Source: JAMLIN01 sp964476625 (GTDB lineage Bacteria; Pseudomonadota; Gammaproteobacteria; Burkholderiales; Burkholderiaceae_E). Taken from it: 61,643 nt of DNA. The stretch covers positions 1 to 61,643 of the forward strand of contig CAYZBJ010000015.1 in assembly GCA_964476625.1 (NCBI GenBank), given 5' to 3'. How positions within the stretch are numbered: position 1 is the first letter of the stretch; each line of letters starts with the position of its first letter. The notes under the pieces were generated by a model. That model was given only the letters and a program-made list of their open reading frames with translations. It was not told the origin of the DNA and did not search any database. This document shows positions 51,928 to 60,278 of the stretch, piece by piece. The position numbers and the translations under genes were made by a program.

Positions 51928-53475
51928 TCATGGCCGATAACCGAAAGCGGTCGCACCCGCCGTGCGCAGCGGCGCGGCCAGGTTGGCGAACTCGGTCACG
52001 AGGGCGCGGGTATCGGCAGGATCGATGATGTCCTCGACGACGAAGGCCTCGGCGCTGCGAAACGGCGAGGTCAGCGAGCGTACCCGCTGCTCGATCTCGG
52101 CGCGCTTCGCGTCCGGGTCGGCCGCGGCCTCGATGTCGGCCTTGTAGGCGACTTCGAGACCGCCCTCGATCGGCAGCGAGCCCCATTGCGCGCTCGGCCA
52201 GGCATAGCGGAAGCAGAAGCGGCCCGGATGCTGGTGGGCGCCGGCGGCAACACCGAAGGCCTTGCGGATGATCACGGAACACCAGGGCACCGTCGATTGC
52301 GCCACCGCGGTGGCCGCGCGCACACCGGCGCGCATCACCCCCTCGACCTCTGCCTCGAGCCCGATCTTGAAGCCGGGCACGTCGATCAGGTTGAGCACCG
52401 GCAGGTGGAAGAGTTCGGCGATGTCGAGCAGGCGGATGAACTTCTCGGTGGTGGCGCGATCCCAGGCGCCGCCATAGTGGTACGGGTCGCTCGCGAACAC
52501 CACCACCGGCCAGCCGTCGATGCGCGCAAGCCCCGAGGCGAGCGCCTTGCCCCAGCCGCGACCGATCTCGAAGAAGGAGTCCTCGTCGACGAGGGTGTCG
52601 ACGATGGCGCGGATCTTGTAGACCTTGCGGGCGTCCTCGGGAATCGCATCGCGCAGCCTGGCCTGGTCGGCCTTGGCCTCGCGTCCATGCGCCGCTCGCG
52701 GCGGCAGTTCGTGCACCGAGTTCGGCAGGTAGGACAGGAAGCGTCGGGCGCGCTCGAAGGCTTCCTCTTCGGAATCGACCTCGTCATCGACCACGCCATT
52801 GCGGGTGTGGATCTTCGAGCCGCCGAGTTCCTCCTTGCTCAGGTCCTGGCCGGTGCGCGCGACCACCGGGGGACCGGCGACGAACAGTTGCGAGGTCTCG
52901 CGAACCATCATCGAGTAGTGGCTCGCGGCGACCCGCGCCGAGCCCATGCCGGCCACCGAGCCGAGCCCGAGGCCGACCACCGGCACCGTCATCAGGTTGC
53001 GGGTGATGAACGGCCAGCCCTTGAGCTTCGGCAGCAGGGTATGGCCCTTCATCTCGATGTTCTTGACCGAGCCGCCGCCCCCGGTACCGTCGACCAGGCG
53101 CACCAGCGGCAGGCGCAGGTCGTGCGCCATCTGCTCGCCGGCGATCGTCTTGTCGCCCACCGCACCGTCGTTGGCGCCGCCGCGCACCGTGAAGTCGTCG
53201 CCGATCACCACGACCGGACGCCCCTCGATCCGGCCGCGCCCGGTGATCAGGTTCGAGGGCACGAAGCCGTCGAGGCGGCCCTCGTCGTCATACAGGCCAG
53301 TGCCGGCGAACTTGCCGAGTTCCTGGAAACTGCCCGCATCGAGCAGCTTGTCGATGCGCTCGCGTACCGGTAGCCGGCCGTTGTCGCGATGGCGTTTGAG
53401 TTTCTCCTCGCCGCCCATCTGTTCGGCGAGCCGATGGCGATGCGCGAGTTCTTCGAGTTGCTTTTCCCAGGCCAA
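51928..53475 (-). CDS. Acyl-CoA carboxylase carboxyltransferase subunit
   Basis: A 515-residue biotin-dependent carboxyltransferase (propionyl-/methylcrotonyl-CoA carboxylase beta type). N-terminal half: RLPVRERIDKLLDAGSFQEL, GGANDGAVGDKTIAGEQMAH, LVDGTGGGGSVKNIE. C-terminal half: VVFASDPYHYGGAWDRATTE, PVLNLIDVPGFKIGLEAEVE, GAHQHPGRFCFRYAWPSAQWGSLPIEGG. The biotin carboxylase/carrier subunit (alpha) is not next to it, so it must use a distant partner. It heads an operon with the CoA-transferase pair and is divergent from the IclR gene. Confidence 0.9.
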   Translation of the reverse strand: MAWEKQLEELAHRHRLAEQMGGEEKLKRHRDNGRLPVRERIDKLLDAGSFQELGKFAGTGLYDDEGRLDGFVPSNLITGRGRIEGRPVVVIGDDFTVRGGANDGAVGDKTIAGEQMAHDLRLPLVRLVDGTGGGGSVKNIEMKGHTLLPKLKGWPFITRNLMTVPVVGLGLGSVAGMGSARVAASHYSMMVRETSQLFVAGPPVVARTGQDLSKEELGGSKIHTRNGVVDDEVDSEEEAFERARRFLSYLPNSVHELPPRAAHGREAKADQARLRDAIPEDARKVYKIRAIVDTLVDEDSFFEIGRGWGKALASGLARIDGWPVVVFASDPYHYGGAWDRATTEKFIRLLDIAELFHLPVLNLIDVPGFKIGLEAEVEGVMRAGVRAATAVAQSTVPWCSVIIRKAFGVAAGAHQHPGRFCFRYAWPSAQWGSLPIEGGLEVAYKADIEAAADPDAKRAEIEQRVRSLTSPFRSAEAFVVEDIIDPADTRALVTEFANLAAPLRTAGATAFGYRP

Positions 53476-53586
53476 GGAACTGTCTCCCGATGCGATGGCG
53501 CGCCGCAGGCGGCGCGCGGGGACCCGCGAAGGGCCGGGCAGGATGGACCCGGGTTCTCGGGAGTCGGATTGCGGATTCTGCCATGC

Positions 53587-53600
53587 AGAACACTTGTTCT
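53587..53600. promoter_or_regulatory. Inverted repeat AGAACA-CT-TGTTCT, candidate IclR operator
   Basis: A perfect six-base inverted repeat with a two-base spacer in an AT-richer patch in the 217-base divergent space between the carboxyltransferase operon and the IclR gene. Position and symmetry fit a regulator site; binding is inferred. Confidence 0.5.
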
Positions 53601-53692
53601 TTTTCTGGCAGTATCAGAAGATTCCCGGGTGCTGTCAAGGCAAGCCCGAGCTCGCCTTCGACCGCTTCCCGCCCCACGCGCAAGGAGCCACG

Positions 53693-54460
53693 GTGCCCGA
53701 ATCCACGCCTCCGAAACGCTCGCCCGCCGAGCTCTCGCCCGGGTACGCGGCCAACATGCAGGGGGTCGCGGCGGTGGATCGGGCCTTGTCCATCCTGGTC
53801 GCGATCGAGGCCGCCGAAACCGGATCGCTCTCGCTCGCCGAACTCGCGGCCGCCACCCTGCTGTACAAGAGCACATTGCTGCGACTGCTGGTCTCGCTCG
53901 AGCGCGGCGCGCTGGTGGTCCGTCGCGCCGATCAGCGCTATGGCCTCGGGCCATTCGCCTTCCGCCTCGGCAAGTCCTTCGAATCGCACAATCCGATCGA
54001 GCAGCGCCTCGCGCCGATCATGCGCGCCCTCGTCGAACAGGGCACCGAAAGCCCATCCTTCCATGTCCGGCACGATGCCACCCGGCGGCTGTGCCTGATG
54101 CGCCTCGATTCGCGGCATTCGACCCTCGACCGGGTGCGGGCCGGCGACCTGCTGCCGATCGACCGCGGCGCAGCCGGCCGCATCCTGCTGGCCTACGGCG
54201 AGCATGGCGCCGCGACCCCGCCCGAGGTGCCCCGGACGATGGTCTCGCGCGGCGAACGCGACCCCCTGTGCGGAGCGGTCGCCGCCCCCGTGTTCGGCGC
54301 CCGGGGCGAACTGATCGGCGCGCTGTCGCTCTCGGGGCCGCTCGACCGCTTTTCGCCCGAATCGATCGTCCGCATGAGTGAACTGCTGCTCGCCGCCGCC
54401 GACCAGGCCGGCCAGGTGCCCGGCGGATCCCACCCCGGCGACTCACGCAGCACGGCCTGA
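53693..54460 (+). CDS. IclR family transcriptional regulator
   Basis: A 255-residue IclR regulator. The winged helix is at about 20-85 (AVDRALSILVAIEAAETGSL, SLAELAAATLLYKSTLLRLL, GALVVRRADQRYGLGPFAF). The effector domain follows (about 95-240: APIMRALVEQGTESPSFHVR, DRGAAGRILLAYG, AAPVFGARGELIGALSLSGP). The start is GTG at 53693 with AGGAG seven bases upstream. It is divergent from the carboxyltransferase/CoA-transferase operon and probably controls it, as PcaR-type IclR proteins do for pcaIJ; the effector is not known. Confidence 0.9.
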   Translation: MPESTPPKRSPAELSPGYAANMQGVAAVDRALSILVAIEAAETGSLSLAELAAATLLYKSTLLRLLVSLERGALVVRRADQRYGLGPFAFRLGKSFESHNPIEQRLAPIMRALVEQGTESPSFHVRHDATRRLCLMRLDSRHSTLDRVRAGDLLPIDRGAAGRILLAYGEHGAATPPEVPRTMVSRGERDPLCGAVAAPVFGARGELIGALSLSGPLDRFSPESIVRMSELLLAAADQAGQVPGGSHPGDSRSTA

Positions 54461-54671
54461 TTCCCCCTCGCTGCGGCGGCGCCCCGTCCGCTCGTCGGCT
54501 CGGGCGCACCTTATGCCTGCGGACCAGCGCCGCGGCGTACGCCAGCCACTAGGCTGGATCGTTGTGCAGGACGACGCCGGCGAACCGGCGGTGGAAGCGA
54601 TTCGGGTGCGGGCCGATTCACGCCGGCGCCGGAGTCGACACAGCCAACGGATCCCCGGCAGGGGCGCACGA

Positions 54672-56933
54672 ATGACGCCAGCGAGACCCGTCGCATCGAC
54701 AAGGCGCGACAGCAGTGGCTTCGACGAATCCCGGCACGGGATGCTCGACCTCGACCTGCTCGAGGACGCCTACTACGAGGTCGACCTCGGCGGACGGATG
54801 CTGCGCTTCAATCCCGCCGCCAGCGAGATCCTCGGCTATCCGCCAGCCGAGCTCGTCGGCAAGCACTACCGCGAATACATGCCGCCGGCGGTCGCCGAGC
54901 AGGTCAAGGTGCTTTTCGGCGAGGTCTACGAGACGGGAAAGCCCTCGCGCTCCGCCGAATGGATCATGGTGCGGCCCGACGGCACCAGCCGCCGGGTCGA
55001 GGGCTCGGTCGCCCTGGTGCGCGATGCCGACGGCGAAGCGGTGGGCTTCGGCGGCATCATCCGCGACGTTACCGAGAGGCGGCGCGCCGAGGAAGCGCTG
55101 CGCGAGAGCGAGGAACGCTTCCGCGCCCTGACCAGCCTGTCGACGGACTGGTACTGGGAGCAGGATGCCGACTACCGGATGGTGCGCTTCGAGGGCCGGC
55201 GAGCCGTTCTGCGCTACGACCCTGCGAAGATCGTGATCGGGCAGCGCCTCTGGGAGCTTCCGCGCATGCTGCTCGATGAAGCGAAATGGGACGAGCACCG
55301 GGCGAAGCTGGAAGCCCGGGAAACCTTCCGGGAGTTCGAGTACGCCTATCTGAGCGCAAGCGGCAAGCGCTACTACGTCAGCATCAGCGGCGCGCCGATC
55401 TTCGACGCCAACGGTCGCTTCACCGGCTATCGCGGCACCTCCCGGGATGTCACCCGCGCCAAGCGCGAACAGCGCCTGCTCGAGCTCGAGCATCGGGTCA
55501 CCCATGCCCTGTCACTGCCCGCGAGCGAGCACGACGTGCTCGCCACCGTCATCGAGGCGATCTCCAGGTCCGAAGGCTGGGACACGGGCGCCTATTTCGA
55601 GTTCTGCAATGAAACCGGCGCCGCGCGACTGTTGGTGAGCTACTGCGATCCCGGCGTACCGGCCGAGACCGCCGAGCAGCATCGCGCCCGCGTCGGCTCG
55701 ACCATCGCCAGGCCCGTGGTCCTCGCCCAGGCAGCGCGGACCGGCGACACCAGCTGGATAGCCGACGTCGCCGATGCGCTGACGCCGGGCAGCGCATGGC
55801 GAGAGCTCCTGATGCACACCGGCGAACGTACCCTGTTCATCGTGCCGATGCAGGGAGACGGCCGCACGCTCGGCGTTTTCACCTTCGCCAGCCGGTCGAT
55901 GCGCGAACCCGATGAACGCCTGCAGCGGGCGATGCACGTGGTTGCCGACCAGGTCGCGCAGTTCCTGCGCCGCAAGGCGGCCGAGCGGATCCTGCGCGAG
56001 AGCGAGGCGCGGTTCCGGGCGCTGACGCACCTGTCGACCGACTGGTACTGGGAACTCGGCACCGATCTGCGCTTCACCCGGATCGGCGGCGCGCGCGGCG
56101 ACCTCGCCCGCAGCCAGGCCGGCGGGGCGGCCCTCGGTCGCCATCCCTGGCAGATCGGCCTGCGATTGACCGACGGCCGCTCATGGCAGGCCGTCGCCGA
56201 CACCATGCGCCGGGGCGAGCCCATCCGCGACATCGAGGTATTCCGCCGTGATCGCCGGCGCGCCATCGCCTGGTATGCGATCAGCGGCGAGCCGACGACC
56301 GACGAGACCGGCGGCATCACCGGCTATCGCGGCATCGGGCGCGACATCACCGACCGCATGCTTGCCGAGCAACGCATCCAGCGCATGGCAACCCATGACA
56401 GCCTGACCGGGCTGGCCAATCGCGCCCATTTCATCGAGAAGCTGGAACAGGCGATCGGGACGCAGGCCTGCGCCTTCGCCGTACTCTTCATCGACCTCGA
56501 CGGCTTCAAGCCGGTCAACGATTCGCTCGGCCATGAAGCAGGGGATGCACTGCTGCGCGAGATCGGCGCGCGGATCCGCGGCTGCCTGCGCGCCAACGAT
56601 GTCGTCGGCCGGCTCGGCGGCGACGAGTTCATCGTGCTGGTGCGCGACATCGCCGACCGCGCCGAAGTCGCGCGAGTCGCCGAGAAGATCAGGTTGCTGG
56701 TAGGCCAGCCCCTGCACATGAACGGACAGGCGCTGGGCGTCACGCCAAGCATCGGCATTGCGCTCCACCCCGCGGACGGCGATTCCGCCGTCGGCCTGCT
56801 GCGCGCATCCGATCTGGCGATGTACGAGGCCAAGCGCAGCGGCAAGAACCGGTACGCGTTCTTCATCGACCTGCAGCCCGGCACCGGGTCCTCCGACACC
56901 AGCCTGGCCAATCGCAACTGGGCGCCGGTCTGA
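54672..56933 (+). CDS. PAS-PAS-GAF-PAS-GGDEF diguanylate cyclase
   Basis: A 753-residue soluble sensor that should make cyclic di-GMP. Domains in order: PAS (about 30-145, ending IIRDVTERRRAEE), PAS (about 150-270, starting FRALTSLSTDWYWEQD), GAF (about 285-425), PAS (about 440-565, starting FRALTHLSTDWYWELG), GGDEF (about 580-735). The GGDEF motif is intact in RLGGDEFIVLV, and the inhibitory I-site RxxD is present five residues before it (RAND). The signature DSLTGLANRAHFIEKL precedes it. No EAL domain or membrane segment is seen. The ATG at 54672 follows AGGGG. Confidence 0.92.
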   Translation: MTPARPVASTRRDSSGFDESRHGMLDLDLLEDAYYEVDLGGRMLRFNPAASEILGYPPAELVGKHYREYMPPAVAEQVKVLFGEVYETGKPSRSAEWIMVRPDGTSRRVEGSVALVRDADGEAVGFGGIIRDVTERRRAEEALRESEERFRALTSLSTDWYWEQDADYRMVRFEGRRAVLRYDPAKIVIGQRLWELPRMLLDEAKWDEHRAKLEARETFREFEYAYLSASGKRYYVSISGAPIFDANGRFTGYRGTSRDVTRAKREQRLLELEHRVTHALSLPASEHDVLATVIEAISRSEGWDTGAYFEFCNETGAARLLVSYCDPGVPAETAEQHRARVGSTIARPVVLAQAARTGDTSWIADVADALTPGSAWRELLMHTGERTLFIVPMQGDGRTLGVFTFASRSMREPDERLQRAMHVVADQVAQFLRRKAAERILRESEARFRALTHLSTDWYWELGTDLRFTRIGGARGDLARSQAGGAALGRHPWQIGLRLTDGRSWQAVADTMRRGEPIRDIEVFRRDRRRAIAWYAISGEPTTDETGGITGYRGIGRDITDRMLAEQRIQRMATHDSLTGLANRAHFIEKLEQAIGTQACAFAVLFIDLDGFKPVNDSLGHEAGDALLREIGARIRGCLRANDVVGRLGGDEFIVLVRDIADRAEVARVAEKIRLLVGQPLHMNGQALGVTPSIGIALHPADGDSAVGLLRASDLAMYEAKRSGKNRYAFFIDLQPGTGSSDTSLANRNWAPV

Positions 56934-56940
56934 GGGGCCT

Positions 56941-56966
56941 GCCGCTCGGCGGCGCCAGCGAGCGGC
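56941..56966. terminator. Hairpin between convergent GGDEF and SDR genes
   Basis: GCCGCTCG (56941-56948) and CGAGCGGC (56959-56966) are perfectly complementary across ten bases, within the 61-base convergent gap. Confidence 0.5.
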
Positions 56967-56994
56967 CGCGCCCCTGGCCCGCGCAGGACCGCTC

Positions 56995-57780
56995 CTAGGC
57001 TTCGAGGGCCGAAGGCGGCACCCCGGCGGTCACGCCGCCGTCGATCACCATCGTCTGCCCCGTCATGAAGCCGCTTGCCTGCGAGGCGAGGAACACTGCC
57101 GCGCCAGCGATCTCGTCGGGCTCGCCGATGCGGTTGAGCGGGCTGTCCTTGACCCGGTGCTTCAGCAGAGCCGGATCCGACCACAGCGCCTTGGCGAAAT
57201 CGGTCTTGACCAGGCCCGGGGCGATGCAGTTGGCGCGGACCCGCCGCGCCCCCCATTCGACCGCGATGTTGCGGGCGAGCTGCATGTCGGCCGCCTTCGA
57301 GATGCAGTAGGCGCCCAGCGTCGCCGAGCCGCGCAGCCCGCCGATCGAGGAGACGATGATCACCGAGGCGTCGTCCTTGTCGGCCATGTGCGGCAGGGCC
57401 ATGTTGGCGAGCCAGAAGTTGCTGCGCACGTTCGAGCCCATGATCCGGTCGAAGGCCGCGTCGTCGATCCCGGCGGCCGGCCCGAAATAGGGATTGACCG
57501 CGGCATTGCAGACCAGCACGTCGATCCGGCCCCAGGTATCGATGGTCTTGTCGACCAGCGCCTGCAGCGCTTCCTTGTGGGCGATGTTGCATTCGACGAC
57601 GATCGCCTCGCCGCCGGCGTCGCGGATCGCCTGGGCAACCGGCTCGCAGGCGTCCGGCTTGCGGCTCGAGACGACGACTTTCGCGCCGTGCTCGGCCAGC
57701 CGCAGGGCGATTGCGCGGCCGATGCCGCGGCTCGAGCCGGTGACGATCGCCACCTTGCCGCTCAGGTCGAAAAGATTCAT
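56995..57780 (-). CDS. SDR family oxidoreductase
   Basis: A 261-residue short-chain dehydrogenase: VAIVTGSSRGIGRAIALRLA, DVLVCNAAVNPYFGPA, IIVSSIGGLRGSATLGAYCISKAADMQLARNIAVEW (Ser, Tyr, Lys), NCIAPGLVKTDFAKALWSDP, and terminal GFMTGQTMVIDGGVTAG. The C-terminal motif is that of FabG-like and glucose-dehydrogenase-like enzymes; the substrate is not known. The ATG at 57780 has GGAGA upstream. ribH lies 38 bases further upstream on the same strand, so this gene could be read through from the FMN-controlled transcript. Confidence 0.92.
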   Translation of the reverse strand: MNLFDLSGKVAIVTGSSRGIGRAIALRLAEHGAKVVVSSRKPDACEPVAQAIRDAGGEAIVVECNIAHKEALQALVDKTIDTWGRIDVLVCNAAVNPYFGPAAGIDDAAFDRIMGSNVRSNFWLANMALPHMADKDDASVIIVSSIGGLRGSATLGAYCISKAADMQLARNIAVEWGARRVRANCIAPGLVKTDFAKALWSDPALLKHRVKDSPLNRIGEPDEIAGAAVFLASQASGFMTGQTMVIDGGVTAGVPPSALEA

Positions 57781-57818
57781 GAGTGTCTCCGGAAAGCTGT
57801 GGTTCGTCGCCGGCGGCA

Positions 57819-58322
57819 TCACGCTGCCGACGCAGCCCGCAAGATAGCATCGTGGCCGGCAAGCGTACCGACCACCGCCTCGGCCGCCTCCCGGCCCTTG
57901 CTGCGGAAATGCGCGAGGAAGAAGTCGCGATGGGTGCCATGCTCATGGAAATGATGCGGCGTCAGCACCATCGAGAAGACCGGTACGCAGGTATCGAGCT
58001 GGACCCGCATCAGGCCGTCGATGACGGCGCTCGCCACGAAATCATGACGGTAGATCCCGCCATCGACCACCAGGCCGCCGGCGACGATCGCCGCATACCG
58101 GCCGGTAGCGGCGAGCATCTTCGCGCGCAGCGGAATCTCGAAGGCGCCGGGTACCTCGAGGCAGTCGATCGAATCGGCGGTATGGCCGTGTTCCGCCATG
58201 GCGGCGAGGAAGGCATCGCGCCCGACATCGACGATGTCGCGATGCCAGCACGACTGGACGAAGGCGATGCGGCCAGCCGCCGCGGGGCCGGCGGGCACCG
58301 CCGGAGAACGATCGATCATCAT
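57819..58322 (-). CDS. ribH: 6,7-dimethyl-8-ribityllumazine synthase (RibH2-like)
   Basis: Lumazine synthase, 167 residues, the next-to-last step of riboflavin synthesis. Motifs: RIAFVQSCWHRDIVDVGRDA, LEVPGAFEIPLRAKML, and the catalytic His93 in GGIYRHDFVASAVIDGLMRV. The TPHHFHEHGTHRDFF segment and the isolation from other rib genes resemble the second lumazine synthase (RibH2) of Brucella and rhizobia. The ATG at 58322 is followed by a second ATG; AGGAG lies upstream in the loop of a TACGC/GCGTA hairpin (58324-58338). An FMN riboswitch lies 166 bases upstream. Confidence 0.92.
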   Translation of the reverse strand: MMIDRSPAVPAGPAAAGRIAFVQSCWHRDIVDVGRDAFLAAMAEHGHTADSIDCLEVPGAFEIPLRAKMLAATGRYAAIVAGGLVVDGGIYRHDFVASAVIDGLMRVQLDTCVPVFSMVLTPHHFHEHGTHRDFFLAHFRSKGREAAEAVVGTLAGHDAILRAASAA

Positions 58323-58822
58323 GTACGCCTCCTGCGTATCTGGGGCCGCCGCCGCGCGGGCGGCAACGGACTTGTCTACGGACACGACGGGGACGACGGC
58401 AGCGGACCGCCGATGGCGATCGCGAGCAGCATGCGCGGCGCGCGCATGCGCGGCCACCCGGCGCACGCGCCCGGCGGCCATGGCTCGTTCTCTCCCGTCC
58501 GGACTGTTACCGTCGGCTCCGGCCTCTCACCGGATCTGCTGACCCCCGGTCGACCGATACATCCGGCGACCGAGGCGCTCGCGGGCTCGACGCGATTGCG
58601 CCATACCGCCGGTGGGGAATTGCACCCCGCCCCGAGAACAGCGCCAGCCTCGCGGCCGACGCAAGCCGAATCTATCACGACCTGCCGTAGCAGCTTCCCG
58701 CCATGGAGTGGCCGCGCCTTGTCACGAAACGCGGACGCTCATCCCCAGAGCGCCCGCTTCCCTTACCATCCGGCAAACGACGCTCGCCGACCGCGCCGGC
58801 GTCATCGACCAGGAAGCCCCCG
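58323..58822. other. Divergent regulatory region: ribH leader and PPOX promoter space
   Basis: Apart from the riboswitch, the 165-base ribH leader and the 184 bases between the aptamer (58638) and the PPOX gene (58823) hold no gene that I can support. Promoters for both divergent genes should lie in 58639-58822; I see no strong consensus box there. Confidence 0.6.
58488..58638 (-). promoter_or_regulatory. FMN riboswitch (RFN element) upstream of ribH
   Basis: On the minus strand the conserved RFN landmarks occur in order: GGGGCGGGGTGCAATTCCCC, ACCGGCGGT, AGCCCGCGAGC, GATCCGGTGAGA, GCCGGAGCCGACGGT and AGTCCGGACGGGAGAGAA, with TTCTC and GAGAA closing the P1 helix at the two ends. This is an FMN-sensing aptamer in the leader of ribH, expected to lower its expression when FMN is plentiful. 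The remaining leader to the start (58323-58487) has a GC-rich inverted repeat near 58345-58364 and the small hairpin that displays the ribosome site. I see no clear intrinsic terminator, so control is probably at translation. Confidence 0.96.
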
Positions 58823-59422
58823 ATGATCGAGGCAGTCGACTCCCTGAGAACGCTCTACAAGCCACCGACCCCCCGGGCCGTCGCCAAGGCGATCACGGCG
58901 CTCGAGCCGCACAGTCGCAAGTTCATCTCACTCTCGCCGTTCTGCGTGATCGCCACCGGTGACGGCAGCGGCCTGGATGCCTCGCCGCGCGGCGGATCAC
59001 CGGGCTTCGTGCGCGTCATCGACGACCACACCCTTTGGCTGCCCGATTCGCCGGGCAACAACCGGCTCGACAGCATGTCCAACCTGCTCGCCAACGAGCA
59101 GATCGGCATGCTGTTCCTCGTGCCCGGCGTCGACGAGACCTTGCGGGTCAACGGCACGGCCCGCCTGCGCACCGACGACGAGTGTCTCGACGCGATGATG
59201 GATGAGCGGCGCCGCCCGAAGGTCGTCATCGAGATCGCGGTGGAGTGGGTCTACCTGCATTGCGCGAAGGCGCTCATGCGCTCGAAGCTGTGGAGCGATG
59301 AGGTCCGCGTCGAGCGCAGCGTGCTGCCGACGATTGGCCAGATGATCAACGACCAGACCGGCGAGTCCGCTCCGGCCGAGGACCAGGCCACGATGCTCGA
59401 GCGCTACGCGAAGGATCTCTGA
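58823..59422 (+). CDS. Pyridoxamine 5'-phosphate oxidase-family flavoprotein
   Basis: A 199-residue split-barrel FMN-binding protein (MSMEG_1061-like group). Segments: KFISLSPFCVIATGDGSGLD, ASPRGGSPGFVRVIDDHTLW, PDSPGNNRLDSMSNLLANEQ, IGMLFLVPGVDETLRVNGTA, and YLHCAKALMRSKLW near the C-terminus. The substrate is unknown; the family holds FMN or F420. It is divergent from the FMN-riboswitch/ribH unit, a suggestive neighbour for a flavoprotein. The ATG at 58823 has AGGAAG upstream. Confidence 0.9.
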   Translation: MIEAVDSLRTLYKPPTPRAVAKAITALEPHSRKFISLSPFCVIATGDGSGLDASPRGGSPGFVRVIDDHTLWLPDSPGNNRLDSMSNLLANEQIGMLFLVPGVDETLRVNGTARLRTDDECLDAMMDERRRPKVVIEIAVEWVYLHCAKALMRSKLWSDEVRVERSVLPTIGQMINDQTGESAPAEDQATMLERYAKDL

Positions 59423-59431
59423 GATCGGGAT

Positions 59432-59466
59432 TTTTGCAAAAAACGCAAAAGTGAATTGATTTCACT
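59432..59466. promoter_or_regulatory. AT-rich inverted repeats before the dehalogenase-glcB pair
   Basis: Two adjoining inverted repeats in an unusually AT-rich patch of a 109-base space: TTTTGC/GCAAAA (59432-59450, seven-base loop) and AGTGAA/TTCACT (59450-59466, five-base loop). They could be operators for the downstream genes, or the first could terminate the PPOX gene. Confidence 0.45.
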
Positions 59467-59531
59467 CCGGTTTTATTGCATCACAGCTTCGAGTACAGTC
59501 AAGGGCCTGTTCCACCTGCAGTAGACGGCCA

Positions 59532-60239
59532 ATGTCCTCCCACGACCAGCCATCGCCGGCGCCCGCCGGCCGCTTCGATGCGGTCGTGTTCGACGCCTAC
59601 GGCACCCTGTTCGACGTGAACTCGGTCGCGAGCCTCGCCGAACAGCTGTTCCGTGGCCGGGGCGAGGCGCTCGCCGGGCTCTGGCGTCGCAAGCAGCTCG
59701 AGTACTCCTGGCTGCGGGCACTCTCGGGCCGCTATGCGCCGTTCCTCGAGATCACCCGCGACGCGCTGCGCTTCTCGGCGCGCTCCCTCGGCCTGGCGAT
59801 GGACGAGGCGGCCGAGGCGAAGCTGATGGGCCAGTACGCCTGCCTGTCGGTCTTCCCCGAGAACCTCGCGGCGCTGCGCGAGATGAAGGCCGCCGGCCTC
59901 GCCCTCGGGGTGCTCACCAACGGCGATCCGGAGATGATCGCGGTATCGCTGCGCTCGGCCGGAATGACGAACCTGTTCGACGCGGTCCTCTCGGCCGACC
60001 AGGCCAGGACCTTCAAGACGAGCGATGCGGTCTACGCCCTCGGCCCGGCCGCCTTCGGCTGCGAGGCCGGGCGCATCCTCTTCGTATCATCCAACGGCTG
60101 GGATGCCATCGGCGCCCGCTGGCATGGCTACACCAGTTTCTGGATCAACCGCCAGGGCGCCCCACTCGAGGAACTCGGCACCGAACCCGACTTCACCGGC
60201 ACCTTGCTCACCGACGTGCTCGCCGTCGCGCGTGGCTGA
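59532..60239 (+). CDS. Haloacid dehalogenase, type II
   Basis: A 235-residue HAD hydrolase of the L-2-haloacid dehalogenase type. The nucleophile Asp21 is in VVFDAYGTLFDVNSVA; then YSWLRALSGRY, GVLTNGDPEMIA (motif II), FKTSDAVYALGP (motif III lysine) and ILFVSSNGWDAIGARWHGY (motif IV), the last being diagnostic of type II dehalogenases. It would turn a 2-haloacid such as chloroacetate into the hydroxyacid; glycolate from chloroacetate leads to glyoxylate, the substrate of the malate synthase encoded 39 bases downstream. That pathway link is inference. Confidence 0.92.
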   Translation: MSSHDQPSPAPAGRFDAVVFDAYGTLFDVNSVASLAEQLFRGRGEALAGLWRRKQLEYSWLRALSGRYAPFLEITRDALRFSARSLGLAMDEAAEAKLMGQYACLSVFPENLAALREMKAAGLALGVLTNGDPEMIAVSLRSAGMTNLFDAVLSADQARTFKTSDAVYALGPAAFGCEAGRILFVSSNGWDAIGARWHGYTSFWINRQGAPLEELGTEPDFTGTLLTDVLAVARG

Positions 60240-60278
60240 CGCGCCGCCCCGATCAACCCGAACCCAGGAGAAACCATC

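Noticed and set aside
58323..58481. Upstream extension of ribH to an ATG at 58481
   Set aside because: The extra residues are Arg/Ala-rich and unconserved, and the riboswitch leader and AGGAG point to the start at 58322.
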